This document shows, in pieces, positions 1 to 11,053 of a stretch of DNA of 25,106 nt; position 1 is the stretch's first letter, and each line of letters starts with the position of its first letter. Source of the DNA: Pararhodospirillum photometricum DSM 122 (lineage in GTDB: Bacteria; Pseudomonadota; Alphaproteobacteria; Rhodospirillales; Rhodospirillaceae); assembly GCF_000284415.1 (NCBI RefSeq), contig NC_017059.1:2731291-2756396 (forward strand), read 5' to 3'. Made by a program: the position numbers and the translations under genes. The notes under the pieces are model-generated. The model did no database searches. It was not told the origin of the DNA and was given only the letters and a program-made list of their open reading frames with translations.

Positions 1-111
1 GCACAACACCACGCTTTCTTCGGCCGGGGGGCTCGAAAACTGTCGCTCCTTGATAAAATGCACCACAATTTCTCGTCGTTGTCCCTCCCTCACGCCTAAA
101 GCCGCGCGGTG

Positions 112-143
112 CTTGACGATGGGGCCGAACACGCCGACATTAA
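112..143 (+). promoter_or_regulatory. Candidate heat-shock-type promoter of the hsp20 gene
   Basis: CTTGACG lies at 112-118 and CGACATT at 135-141, 16 bases apart. This loosely resembles a sigma-32-type -35/-10 pair (CTTGA.. and CCCAT.T) and sits about 110 bases before the Hsp20 start, which suits a heat shock gene. The -10 half is a weak match and no other promoter in the leader is better. This is inferred from pattern and context only. Confidence 0.35.
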
Positions 144-251
144 GAGGGTTCAAGGTGCCCACCAGGGACCGTGAATCATGGGCGCCGGTTCCCGGGCCCC
201 ATGGGGAGTCGCTCATCTCGACGCGACCAGTCGAAAGAGTCAGAGGACACC

Positions 252-716
252 ATGACCAGACTTTCGGTTTTCAACAGCCCCCTTCTTCTAGGCTTCGACC
301 ACTTCGAGCGCGTCATTGACCGTGTGTCGAAAAATCAGGCCGAGGGTTATCCTCCCTACAACATCGAGCAAGTCGGTGACACAGCCCTGCGCATCACCTT
401 GGCGGTGGCGGGCTTTGCCGAGAGTGACCTGTCGGTCACGGTGGAAGATAATCAGTTGGTCATTCGGGGCCGGCGTCAGGCCGAGGACAACGACAAGATT
501 TACCTGCACCGGGGCATTGCTGCCCGGCAGTTCCAACGCTCCTTTGTCTTGGCCGAAGGCATCGAAATCACCCGAGCGGCCCTGGAAAACGGCTTGCTGC
601 ATGTTGACCTGGAGCGGCCGCTGCCCGAACCCAAGGTGCGCCACATCCCCATTGGCAAGACGCCCTCCACCGGGTTGGCCCCCACCATCGACGTGTCACC
701 CCGCGCCCCCCGCTAG
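252..716 (+). CDS. Small heat shock protein, Hsp20/IbpA family
   Basis: The 154-residue protein is an ATP-independent holdase chaperone of the alpha-crystallin (Hsp20) family, expected to bind unfolding proteins in the cytoplasm. The alpha-crystallin domain runs from about residue 35 to 130. It opens with PPYNIEQVGD, typical of IbpA-like class A proteins, and holds the conserved A-x-x-x-G-L end motif as AALENGLLHVDL. A short N-terminal arm and a C-terminal tail with a degenerate I-x-I-like RHIPIG complete the usual layout. I start at the ATG at 252 rather than further upstream because AGAGGA stands five bases before it and the family N-terminus begins MTRLSVFNSPLLLGFD. The DUF1150 gene follows after 33 bases on the same strand, a pairing common in alphaproteobacteria that suggests co-transcription. 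Confidence 0.93.
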   Translation: MTRLSVFNSPLLLGFDHFERVIDRVSKNQAEGYPPYNIEQVGDTALRITLAVAGFAESDLSVTVEDNQLVIRGRRQAEDNDKIYLHRGIAARQFQRSFVLAEGIEITRAALENGLLHVDLERPLPEPKVRHIPIGKTPSTGLAPTIDVSPRAPR

Positions 717-749
717 GACCTGCCAGGAAAACGCGAAGGGAGAAGACCC

Positions 750-1010
750 ATGATCGACTCCAAGGAACGTGCCTCCCAGCCCGACATCTCCCTGATGATG
801 GAAACCGAGGAACTGGCCGCGCTGGGTCTGAACAGCGTGGCTTACGTCCGCCAGGGGGAAGAAGCGGTGGATCCCGAGGTGCCGGGCGTGGTGCGCAACG
901 GCTACGCCATCCATGCCGCCAACGGCCAGCGCATCGGCTGGGCACCCAGCCTTGATCTCGCCCAGATCGCCATCCGCCAGCACGATATGGTGCCGATGAC
1001 GGTGCACTAA
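750..1010 (+). CDS. DUF1150 family protein, Hsp20 partner gene
   Basis: This is an 86-residue cytoplasmic protein of the DUF1150 family, whose biochemical role is unknown. The family is short, restricted mostly to alphaproteobacteria and often encoded directly after an hsp20 gene, as here (33-base gap, same strand). The visible family core is LGLNSVAYVRQ near residues 26-36 and the acidic-hydrophobic segment ending in GYAIHAANGQRIGW. There is no signal peptide or membrane segment. The ATG at 750 has a good ribosome binding site, GAAGGGAG, 7-9 bases upstream. Induction with hsp20 is likely by position but not shown by the sequence. Confidence 0.85.
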   Translation: MIDSKERASQPDISLMMETEELAALGLNSVAYVRQGEEAVDPEVPGVVRNGYAIHAANGQRIGWAPSLDLAQIAIRQHDMVPMTVH

Positions 1011-1033
1011 CTCCCACCGTGTGCCCGGGGAAA

Positions 1034-1083
1034 GAAGGCAGGCTGGGGAGGCGCGCCTTCCCCAGGCCCCTCGGCTTCTTCGG
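1034..1083 (-). terminator. GC-rich palindromic repeat, likely terminator of the DUF302 gene
   Basis: On the minus strand this reads GAGGGGCCTGGGGAAGGC followed by GCCTCCCCAGCCTGCCTTCT. It is a hairpin followed by a pyrimidine stretch, placed just after the DUF302 stop codon. It belongs to the dispersed family seen also near 2141, 4838, 7023 and 12953. Confidence 0.6.
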
Positions 1084-1149
1084 GAAACACAAGCCCCGCA
1101 CCGTCGCCACCCGTCTTGGGGCCGGGGGCGCGGTGGTCCGGGGAGATGC

Positions 1150-1560
1150 CTACTCCTCGGAGGCCATGCCCAGGCGCTCGATCACCCGGGTGAGTTGGGC
1201 TTGGGCTTCCTGGGCCACATGGTGCAGCCCGGCTTGATCCAGGGGATGGATGGCGGCGAAGGGGTTGATCGCCGAGATCTGGATCGCGCCGTCCTCGACT
1301 TCACGCACCACCACGTTGTAGGGCAGCATAAGGCCACTCAAGGGCTCTTCGTGGATGTCGCGCAGCATGAATCCCGGGTTGCACGCTCCCAAGATCACGT
1401 AAGGCTTGAGGCTGGCTTCCAAGGCATCGCGCAAAACCTGACTGACGTCGATGGTGCTGATGACCTGAAAGTCGTTGTCAGCCAGAGCGGCGACGGTGTC
1501 GGCGACCGCGTCGGCAAAGCTGCCGCCGCCGGCATAGACGGTAGAAATGTGATAGGTCAT
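1150..1560 (-). CDS. DUF302 family protein
   Basis: The 136-residue protein matches the DUF302 family, small cytoplasmic proteins of unproven function that adopt a TATA-box-binding-protein-like fold. Visible family features are the opening strand YHISTVYAGG, the stretch FQVISTIDVSQVLRDAL, the segment PYVILGACNPGFMLRDIHEE (residues about 64-83), and the GLMLPYNVVVREVEDG strand pair that ends the core. The single Cys in GACNP is typical of the family. I choose ATG at 1560 because the family begins MTYHI-like. A GTG in frame at 1593 would add 11 residues without a clear binding site. It is transcribed alone on the minus strand, convergent with the DUF1150 gene, with a palindromic terminator after it. 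Confidence 0.85.
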   Translation of the reverse strand: MTYHISTVYAGGGSFADAVADTVAALADNDFQVISTIDVSQVLRDALEASLKPYVILGACNPGFMLRDIHEEPLSGLMLPYNVVVREVEDGAIQISAINPFAAIHPLDQAGLHHVAQEAQAQLTRVIERLGMASEE

Positions 1561-1840
1561 GGTCTGACGGGTCCCTTTTCCAGGATTGACCACGCCCAGG
1601 ATAGGAGGAGGATGGGGGAACTGCCAAGACTTTTATCCCCATTCCAAACTGCTCTTCCCTCCCTGCTTGCCTCTCCCCGACGCCCGGGCCGAGAGAGCCC
1701 CCGCCGTGCCGGCCTTTTCTTGAGGCGGGGTGTTTTGTCACGAAAACGCGATGGCAGGCCGCCCCCGAGCCTTCCTAGACTGGACCAGGACACGGCGGGA
1801 ATCGCCCAGTCCGCGAGACCTTCTGCGGGACCCCACTGCC

Positions 1841-2125
1841 ATGGATCGCCTTGCCTCCCCCGTGCTTTCCCGCCGTTTGCTCCTCGGCGTGCTTGCCGCC
1901 TTGGGTCTGCCCTGGCCCGCCCGCGCCGACTCGCCCCAGCGCTGGGTGTGCACCAATAACGACTGCGAACCCTACATCTACGATCCCCGCCTGGGGGATG
2001 CGGACAACATCGCCCAGCCCGGTCACCCGATTGCGCCGGGCACCCCGTTCGAGGCCTTGCCCGACACCTGGAAATGCCCGTTGTGCGCCACCCCCAAGAG
2101 CTGGTTTCGCCCGACCCGGCGCTAG
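1841..2125 (+). CDS. Exported rubredoxin-like iron protein with CX4C knuckle
   Basis: The 94-residue precursor has an N-terminal signal of about 29 residues ([20 protein letters not shown]) carrying a twin arginine, so export, perhaps by Tat with the metal already bound, is likely. The mature part is a rubredoxin: W-V-C at 35-37, the second Cys at 42, YDPRLGD at 47-53, [17 protein letters not shown] with Cys 79 and 82, then a final K-x-W-F. Four cysteines would bind one Fe for one-electron transfer. The first knuckle is CX4C instead of the usual CX2C, a spacing known in a few rubredoxins. Export is unusual because most rubredoxins are cytoplasmic. The ATG at 1841 places the signal peptide correctly, although the ribosome site (GCGGGA) is weak. 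An in-frame start further upstream lacks support. The redox partner cannot be read from the neighbours. Confidence 0.85.
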   Translation: MDRLASPVLSRRLLLGVLAALGLPWPARADSPQRWVCTNNDCEPYIYDPRLGDADNIAQPGHPIAPGTPFEALPDTWKCPLCATPKSWFRPTRR

Positions 2126-2140
2126 AATGCCCCAGGATCG

Positions 2141-2181
2141 GAGGGGTCTGGGGAGGCCCCGCCTCCTCAGCCTTCCCTTTT
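2141..2181 (+). terminator. Palindromic repeat/terminator after the rubredoxin gene
   Basis: CTGGGGAGGC at 2148-2157 pairs with GCCTCCTCAG at 2161-2170 (one G-U pair), followed by CCTTCCCTTTT. It reads on the same strand as the rubredoxin gene that stops 16 bases earlier and belongs to the dispersed GAGGGGTCTGGGGAGGC family. Confidence 0.65.
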
Positions 2182-2246
2182 GACCTTCCCGGGCCACACC
2201 CAGTCCCCCGCTTGCCCTGCCCCTTGCCTCCCCCCCGGCCCACCCA

Positions 2247-2255
2247 TGATATAGT
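2247..2255 (+). promoter_or_regulatory. Candidate extended -10 promoter for bamD
   Basis: TGATATAGT (TG-N-TATAGT) lies 68 bases before the bamD start in otherwise GC-rich DNA. No well-spaced -35 hexamer is visible, which fits an extended -10 site. This is based on pattern only. Confidence 0.4.
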
Positions 2256-2322
2256 CCGCGCCCGCGCGTCTTCTCAAAGGACGAGCACCCGGCATCGCGT
2301 CTTGTCCCAGGATCACAGACCC

Positions 2323-3144
2323 ATGACATCCGACCGCAGGCTTTTTGCGCGCACCCTGGCCGCCGTGCTTCTCCTTGGCTCAAGCCTGGGGGCGTGCAGC
2401 AGTGACAAGCCCGCCTACGTCGAGCGACCGGTCGAGGCGCTATATAATGAGGCCGTGGACAAGCTGAACACTGGCCGCTACGAAGAAGCCTCCAAGGCCT
2501 TCGATGAGGTCGAGCGCCAGCATCCCTATTCGGTCTGGGCGACCAAGGCGCAGATCATGTCGGCCTATGCCTTGTACGAAAAAGGCACCTACGACGACGC
2601 GGCCGTCGCCCTCAACCGCTTTATCGACCTGCACCCCGGCAACCGCGACATCGCCTATGCTTATTATTTGCGCGGTCTGTGCTATTACGAGCAAATCAGC
2701 GACGTGCGCCGCGACCAGCAGATCACCCGCCAAGCCATGACCTACCTGGGCGACGTGGTGACCCGCTTCCCCGAGACGTCCTATGCCCGCGATGCCCGCC
2801 TCAAGATCGATCTTGCCCGCGATCACCTCGCCGGCAAGGAAATGAGCGTGGGCCGCTATTACCTGAAGAAGTACCAGTACCTCGCCGCGCTCAACCGGTT
2901 CTCCATGGTCGTCAACAATTACGACCAGACCACCCACGTGGCCGAGGCGCTCTACCGTCTGGTGGAAATCAACACCATCTTGGGCCTGCCCGACGAAGCC
3001 AAGCGCATTGCCGCCGTTCTCGGCCACAACTTCCCCGGCAGCGACTGGTATCGCGACGCCTATGCCCTGGTTGCCGGCCGGCAGCCCGACCAAGGCGGCC
3101 AAGACGATTCCTCCTGGTACGATGCCCTAACGGGCTGGTTGTAG
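2323..3144 (+). CDS. bamD: Outer membrane assembly lipoprotein BamD
   Basis: The 273-residue lipoprotein is the BamD (ComL/YfiO) subunit of the BAM complex, which sits on the periplasmic face of the outer membrane and helps BamA fold and insert beta-barrel proteins. The signal peptide ends in a lipobox, SLGAC, with the lipidated Cys at residue 25. The rest is a chain of TPR-like helical repeats, with VEALYNEAVDKLNTGRYEEA near residue 38 and the family motif DLHPGNRDIAYAYYLRGLCYY near 100-120, followed by the conserved DQ(I)TRQAMTYLGDVVTRFP. Length fits the family. The ATG at 2323 gives the correct signal peptide, although the frame is open further upstream. recN follows after 13 bases, suggesting one operon. 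Confidence 0.95.
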   Translation: MTSDRRLFARTLAAVLLLGSSLGACSSDKPAYVERPVEALYNEAVDKLNTGRYEEASKAFDEVERQHPYSVWATKAQIMSAYALYEKGTYDDAAVALNRFIDLHPGNRDIAYAYYLRGLCYYEQISDVRRDQQITRQAMTYLGDVVTRFPETSYARDARLKIDLARDHLAGKEMSVGRYYLKKYQYLAALNRFSMVVNNYDQTTHVAEALYRLVEINTILGLPDEAKRIAAVLGHNFPGSDWYRDAYALVAGRQPDQGGQDDSSWYDALTGWL

Positions 3145-3157
3145 TCCGGGGCGGAGC

Positions 3158-7016
<3,859 letters not shown>

Positions 7017-7022
7017 CCAACC

Positions 7023-7064
7023 GAGGGGTCTGGGGAGGCAAGCCTCCCCAGCCTTCCTTTTTCT
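7023..7064 (+). terminator. Terminator between convergent ligA and soxG
   Basis: CTGGGGAGG at 7030-7038, loop CAAG, CCTCCCCAG at 7043-7051, then CCTTCCTTTTT. This is the best-preserved member of the dispersed repeat family. It lies seven bases after the ligA stop and could also serve soxG from the other side through its symmetric stem, although the T-run is on the ligA side. Confidence 0.8.
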
Positions 7065-7079
7065 CTCTACCTCTCGACA

Positions 7080-7721
7080 CTAGGAAACGAGCCCCCGCGC
7101 CCCCGTCACCCCCCCGCCAAACTCCCCCAGCGCCTCCCCCAGAAAACCCCACAGCGTCTCCGCCGAGGCACTGTCGGCCAACAGATGAAACGCCCCACCG
7201 TCGCGCACAACAATCGCCGAGTGCCGGGCGACCGAAGTCTGGGCAACAGCCCCATCGGCGAAAGCCCGAGGACGTAGATCAACAGCGCACAGCTTGGCCA
7301 TCAAAGCGGGCAGCGCCGGACCGGCCAACCGAAACCACGCATGGGTATCCTGGCGCGGCACCGGGAAGCACAAACCAGCCTCCCAGCCCCAAGCCTGGGT
7401 CAAGCGGGCCGACAGACCAAGCGCGGCCCCCGGAGGATCAAGGATCAAAACCTCGCCTGCCGACAGCCGCGCCACCAAGGCCCCATCGGCTTGGCGCCGC
7501 GCCTGATTGGGAGCCTCGGGCAGATCAACCCCCTGGGCGGCCAGCCACGCCGGGGTATCGGCGCCCTTGAAACCGGTGCGGGCAAAAGGGGAGCAATCGG
7601 TCAAGGTGACGGCGGCGTTGGGATCCTCGCCGGGCACCGCCAGCACGACCAGGGCCTCGCCCACCGGCTCGGGCTGGGCGCCGAGCGCGGCAAGGGGAGC
7701 GCTGACAAAACTCACGCGCAT
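7080..7721 (-). CDS. soxG: Sarcosine oxidase gamma subunit family protein SoxG
   Basis: The 213-residue protein resembles the gamma subunit of heterotetrameric sarcosine oxidase, a GcvT/YgfZ-like fold that contacts the other subunits but has no known active site. Recognisable parts are the segment TDCSPFARTGFKG near residues 40-52, a stretch near 75-95 ending in VLILDPP, and the C-terminal half with VARHSAIVVRDGGAFHLLADSASAETLWGFL. It is the last gene of soxD-soxA-soxG. Its ATG lies three bases beyond the soxA stop, and its binding site AGGAG is inside the end of soxA, so translation is coupled. The family evolves fast and the call rests partly on position. Confidence 0.85.
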   Translation of the reverse strand: MRVSFVSAPLAALGAQPEPVGEALVVLAVPGEDPNAAVTLTDCSPFARTGFKGADTPAWLAAQGVDLPEAPNQARRQADGALVARLSAGEVLILDPPGAALGLSARLTQAWGWEAGLCFPVPRQDTHAWFRLAGPALPALMAKLCAVDLRPRAFADGAVAQTSVARHSAIVVRDGGAFHLLADSASAETLWGFLGEALGEFGGGVTGARGLVS

Positions 7722-7724
7722 GGC

Positions 7725-10583
7725 TCACATCTCCTGGCGGGCGTTGTCGGGATCATAGAACGGCGGCGCAACCACGGTGGCGCTGACCAGGACGCCGCCC
7801 TCAGCCCGGATGGTGAAAGCGGTGCCCGGGGTCGCCCGCTCGGGCGGGACAAAGGCGAGACCGATAACCTTGCCCAGGGTGGGCGACAGGGCAATGGAGG
7901 TCACACGGCCGGCCAGCGCACCGTCTTCGATCACCAGATGGTTTTCCTTGGGGATTACCGGAGCATCCGGTGCCAGCTCGAAGCCGACGAGGCGACGGGT
8001 TTGCGGCCGGGCTTCCAGGGCCTCGAGGGCGGCCTTGCCCAAGAAATCGGCCTTCTTGCGCCCCACGGCCCAGGTCATGTCGGCTTCCAGGGGGTGGGTC
8101 AGGGAGTCGGTGTCCTGGCCGACGATGATGTGGCCTTTTTCCAGGCGCAACACGCGCTGGGCCTCGACGCCAACCGGACGCGCCCCACGGGCGGCCAGCG
8201 CGTCCCACAACGCCGCGCCCTGGCTGGACGGCACGTGGATCTCGTAGCCCAGTTCGCCGCCGAAGCCGAGGCGCATGACCCGGGCCGGGATCCCGGCCAC
8301 CGTGCCAGTCCGCACCCCAAGGTAGGGGAAAGCCTCGGGGGCGAGGTCGATGTCGGTGCCCCCCTCGGCCAGCAGCGCGCGCGACCGGGGCCCCAGCAGG
8401 CTGAGGCCGGCAAAGGCCGCCGTGACCTGGGCGATATCGACCCGCAGCCGCCATTGGGCATTAAAAAAGGTCATCAGACGATAGACCCGGTCCACGCCGC
8501 CGGTGGTGGCGGTGACGTAGAAGTGCTGCTCGTGCAGGCGGGCGGCCACGCCGTCGTCGATGATCGCCCCGGTCTCGTCGAGCATCAGGGCATAGCGCAC
8601 CCGGCCGACGGCGAGCTTTTCATAGGTCCAGGTATAGATCCGCTCCAGGAAGCGGGCGGCATCGGGGCCGCGCACCTCCAGCTTGCCCAGGGTCGAAACG
8701 TCGATCAGGGCCGCGTCGGTGCGCGCTGCCCGCACCTCGGCAGGAATCGCGGTGGCCAGATCGGGACCATAATGGGCCGGACGCATCCAAGTCCCGGCCA
8801 CCATCATGGTGGCGCCGAGGGCCTGGTGCCGATGATGCAGCGGCGTCAGGCGCTTGAGGTCGAAGCCCCGGCCGGCCAGATGGCCGATCTTCTCGCCGGT
8901 GATCGGCGGGCGCACCGTCACGGTGCCCACCGTGGGCGCCGAGGTGCCGGTCACTCGGCCGAGCAAGCCTTGCACCAGGGCGTTGGTCAGCTTGCCCTGG
9001 GTCGGCCCCATGCCGGCCGTGGAAAAGCGCTTGAGCAACTGGATATGGTCCCAGCCGAGCGCGGCGGCCTCAACGATATCGTGGACCTGAAGGTCCTCGT
9101 CGAAATCGATGAACTCCTTGCCCTCGGGATGGGGGAACACGGGGTGAGGCCAAGTCAGGCCGGCGTCATCGGGCGCCACCGCGTCGGGCACCGTTACCGC
9201 GAATCCGGTATGGGCCGCCGCCGCCCGACCGGCCCGCGCCCCGTCGCGCTCGACCGCCGCCGGAGCCCACACGCCGTTGACCGAGCCGGCCGCATACAAG
9301 CCGGCCGGGGTGGCCTTGACCCGGGGCATGAAGGTGTCAGGGTCGGGCAGGACCTGGGCGCCGCCTTGGGTCAGCAACTGAGTCAAGGGACCGTAGCCGA
9401 CCGACACCGCCACCAGATCGCAGGCCAACGGCGGGCCCGCTGGGCCGAAGCGGCCGGGGCCAGTCACCGGCGCCAACCGTACCGCCGCCACCCGGGCATT
9501 GCGGCCCTCGGCCTCGGCGATGGTGGTGCCGGGATGAAGGGGAATACCGCGCGCCCGCACGTCTTCGACCCAAGCGCCGGCCCCGGGATCGGGACGCAAA
9601 TCGGCGATAGCGGCCACGCTCACCCCAGCGTCGAGGAGGTCGAGGGCCACCCCATAGGCGTCGTCGTTGGCGGCCAGGATCACGGCACGGGTGCCGGGGC
9701 GCACCGCCCACAGGCGCATCAGGCGTTGCACGGCGGAGCCCAGCAGGATGCCGGGCAGGTCATTGCCGCGAAACACGGCGGGAACCTCGTGGGCGCCGCT
9801 GGCGATCACCACCGCCTTGGCCCGAACCTTGTTGAGGCGATTCCCTTGGGTGACGGACAGCCAGTGGTCGGCGAACAGCCCCTGACAGGTGGCCTCGGTC
9901 AGCACGGTGATGCCGGGATGGGCGCGAACCCGATCGACCAGCCCGGCATCGCCAGCCGCCCGGGCATAGGTGAGGGCGCCGCCCAGCACCGGGTTTTCCT
10001 CGACCAGCAACACCTCGGCCCCGGCCTCGGCCGCCGCCAGAGCCGCCGCCAGACCGGCCGGCCCGCCGCCGACCACCGCCACGTCGGCGAACAGGTAGGC
10101 CTTGTCATAAACGCCGTGCGGTGTTTTGGGGTCGATGCGGCCCAGGCCGGCGAGATGGCGGATCACCGGTTCCCAGAGCTTCCAACTGCCCTTGGGCTTG
10201 AAAAAGGCGCGGTAGTAAAAGCCGACCGGCATGAAGCGCGACAGCAGGCCGATCAGACGCCCGGCATCCAGGGCAAGGCCGCCGAAGGTGTTGACCGCCG
10301 TCACCGCCAAATCCGGGGTGATCGGCCGGCGATCGGCGTACACGTTGGGCTCGACCCCGACCTGGACCAGGGTGTTGGCCTCCAGGCCGGCGGCCGAGAC
10401 CATGCCCCGAGGGCGGTGGTATTTGAAGGAGCGCGAGAGCATCCACTGGCCCTGGGCGGCCAGGGCCGAGGCGATGGTATCGCCGGCCAGCCCGTGGACG
10501 GGACGGCCCTCGAAGCGAAACGTCACCGGGCGCTCGCGATCCACGAGGGTGCCAAACGGCGGGGGCAGGCGCGAGGCACTCAC
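7725..10583 (-). CDS. soxA: Sarcosine oxidase alpha subunit family protein SoxA
   Basis: The 952-residue protein matches the alpha subunit of heterotetrameric sarcosine oxidase or the related N-methylglutamate dehydrogenase (MgdC). An N-terminal Fer2-like domain (about 10-95) holds SRSFKYHRPRG and lacks the iron-sulfur cysteines, as usual for SoxA. A dinucleotide-binding domain follows with VVGGGPAGLAAALAAAEAGA near 171-190. The C-terminal third (about 570-950) is a GcvT-like folate-binding domain with the family stretch VSTLGKLEVRGPDAARFL and the late motif FVPPERATPGT. Known enzymes oxidise the N-methyl group of sarcosine at the beta subunit and pass formaldehyde to tetrahydrofolate here. 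The GTG start overlaps the soxD stop by four bases (GTGA). No soxB lies nearby, so substrate and activity are open. Confidence 0.9.
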   Translation of the reverse strand: MSASRLPPPFGTLVDRERPVTFRFEGRPVHGLAGDTIASALAAQGQWMLSRSFKYHRPRGMVSAAGLEANTLVQVGVEPNVYADRRPITPDLAVTAVNTFGGLALDAGRLIGLLSRFMPVGFYYRAFFKPKGSWKLWEPVIRHLAGLGRIDPKTPHGVYDKAYLFADVAVVGGGPAGLAAALAAAEAGAEVLLVEENPVLGGALTYARAAGDAGLVDRVRAHPGITVLTEATCQGLFADHWLSVTQGNRLNKVRAKAVVIASGAHEVPAVFRGNDLPGILLGSAVQRLMRLWAVRPGTRAVILAANDDAYGVALDLLDAGVSVAAIADLRPDPGAGAWVEDVRARGIPLHPGTTIAEAEGRNARVAAVRLAPVTGPGRFGPAGPPLACDLVAVSVGYGPLTQLLTQGGAQVLPDPDTFMPRVKATPAGLYAAGSVNGVWAPAAVERDGARAGRAAAAHTGFAVTVPDAVAPDDAGLTWPHPVFPHPEGKEFIDFDEDLQVHDIVEAAALGWDHIQLLKRFSTAGMGPTQGKLTNALVQGLLGRVTGTSAPTVGTVTVRPPITGEKIGHLAGRGFDLKRLTPLHHRHQALGATMMVAGTWMRPAHYGPDLATAIPAEVRAARTDAALIDVSTLGKLEVRGPDAARFLERIYTWTYEKLAVGRVRYALMLDETGAIIDDGVAARLHEQHFYVTATTGGVDRVYRLMTFFNAQWRLRVDIAQVTAAFAGLSLLGPRSRALLAEGGTDIDLAPEAFPYLGVRTGTVAGIPARVMRLGFGGELGYEIHVPSSQGAALWDALAARGARPVGVEAQRVLRLEKGHIIVGQDTDSLTHPLEADMTWAVGRKKADFLGKAALEALEARPQTRRLVGFELAPDAPVIPKENHLVIEDGALAGRVTSIALSPTLGKVIGLAFVPPERATPGTAFTIRAEGGVLVSATVVAPPFYDPDNARQEM

Positions 10584-10852
10584 GACACGTCTCCTTGCGC
10601 GGCGGGACCGCTGGGGGGATAGGTCCGCACGATTTCATCAGTGGCCAGATGGCGCTCGGCAATAAACCAATAAGAGGTGGGGATGTGGCACCACCACTCC
10701 CGGGTTACTTCCGGTTGGTTGTGCTTATGAAAGAGATAGTCGGCGACATCGGCGGGATCGGCTCCCGGCGCCGGACGCTCGCGCACCTCGCCACCGTAGC
10801 TGAACTCCGAAATGTTGCGCGGGCCATTGAGGGGACAGGGCATGAGTTTCAT
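10580..10852 (-). CDS. soxD: Sarcosine oxidase delta subunit family protein SoxD
   Basis: The 90-residue protein is the small delta subunit of the sarcosine oxidase family. In characterised enzymes this subunit binds zinc through three Cys and one His. Here the start reads MKLMPCPLNGPRNISEF: Cys6 is kept but Asn9 stands where the second Cys is expected. Later EWWCHIPTSYWF keeps His56 but has Ser60 in the HxxGC position. It belongs to the CPLNGPRN subgroup, which probably does not bind zinc in the classical way. I start at ATG 10852 because GGAG stands seven bases upstream and the family begins here. A longer frame upstream runs through the repeat and is not credible. The stop overlaps the soxA start. 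Confidence 0.9.
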   Translation of the reverse strand: MKLMPCPLNGPRNISEFSYGGEVRERPAPGADPADVADYLFHKHNQPEVTREWWCHIPTSYWFIAERHLATDEIVRTYPPSGPAAQGDVS

Positions 10853-10898
10853 GAAAGGCTCCAACCGGGCCGCAGACAAAACAAAGAATAAACAAAAG

Positions 10899-10998
10899 AA
10901 AAAGGGGGTCTGGGGCATCGCCCCAGGCGGGGTCCGGGAAAAAGGGGGGTCTGGGGCATCGCCCCCAGGTGGGGCCCGGGGGCGACAGCCCCCGCGTT
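10899..10998 (-). repeat. Tandem GC-rich double-hairpin repeats upstream of soxD
   Basis: Two direct copies of about 40 bases, at 10901-10938 and 10939-10980, each contain GGGTCTGGGGCATCGCCCC then GGGGTCCGGG or GGGGCCCGGG. A third palindrome, GGGGGCGACAGCCCCC, follows at 10978-10993. On the minus strand each hairpin is followed by a T-rich run (CCTTTTTT and CCCTTTTCTTTTG), so they look like minus-strand terminators standing directly before soxD. The reverse complement of the unit recurs at 12416-12466. Confidence 0.7.
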
Positions 10999-11053
10999 AC
11001 CCCCGGGCCGAGCCCCCCCCATGTGCCCTGACCACCAGAGGAAGCCAACCACC

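Noticed and set aside
171..251. Possible ROSE-type RNA thermometer before hsp20, prompted by UCGCU at 209-213
   Set aside because: No stretch complementary to the ribosome site AGAGGA could be found in the leader; only a 5-base-pair hairpin (TCGAC/GTCGA) is seen.
7341..10622. Very long plus-strand open frame of 1093 codons opposite soxA/soxG
   Set aside because: It is a GC-driven shadow of the sox genes: no start signal, composition of low-complexity Gly/His/Gln type, no domain.
10899..10998. Tandem repeats as a CRISPR array
   Set aside because: Only two imperfect 40-base copies, adjacent without spacers, and made of hairpins with T-runs.
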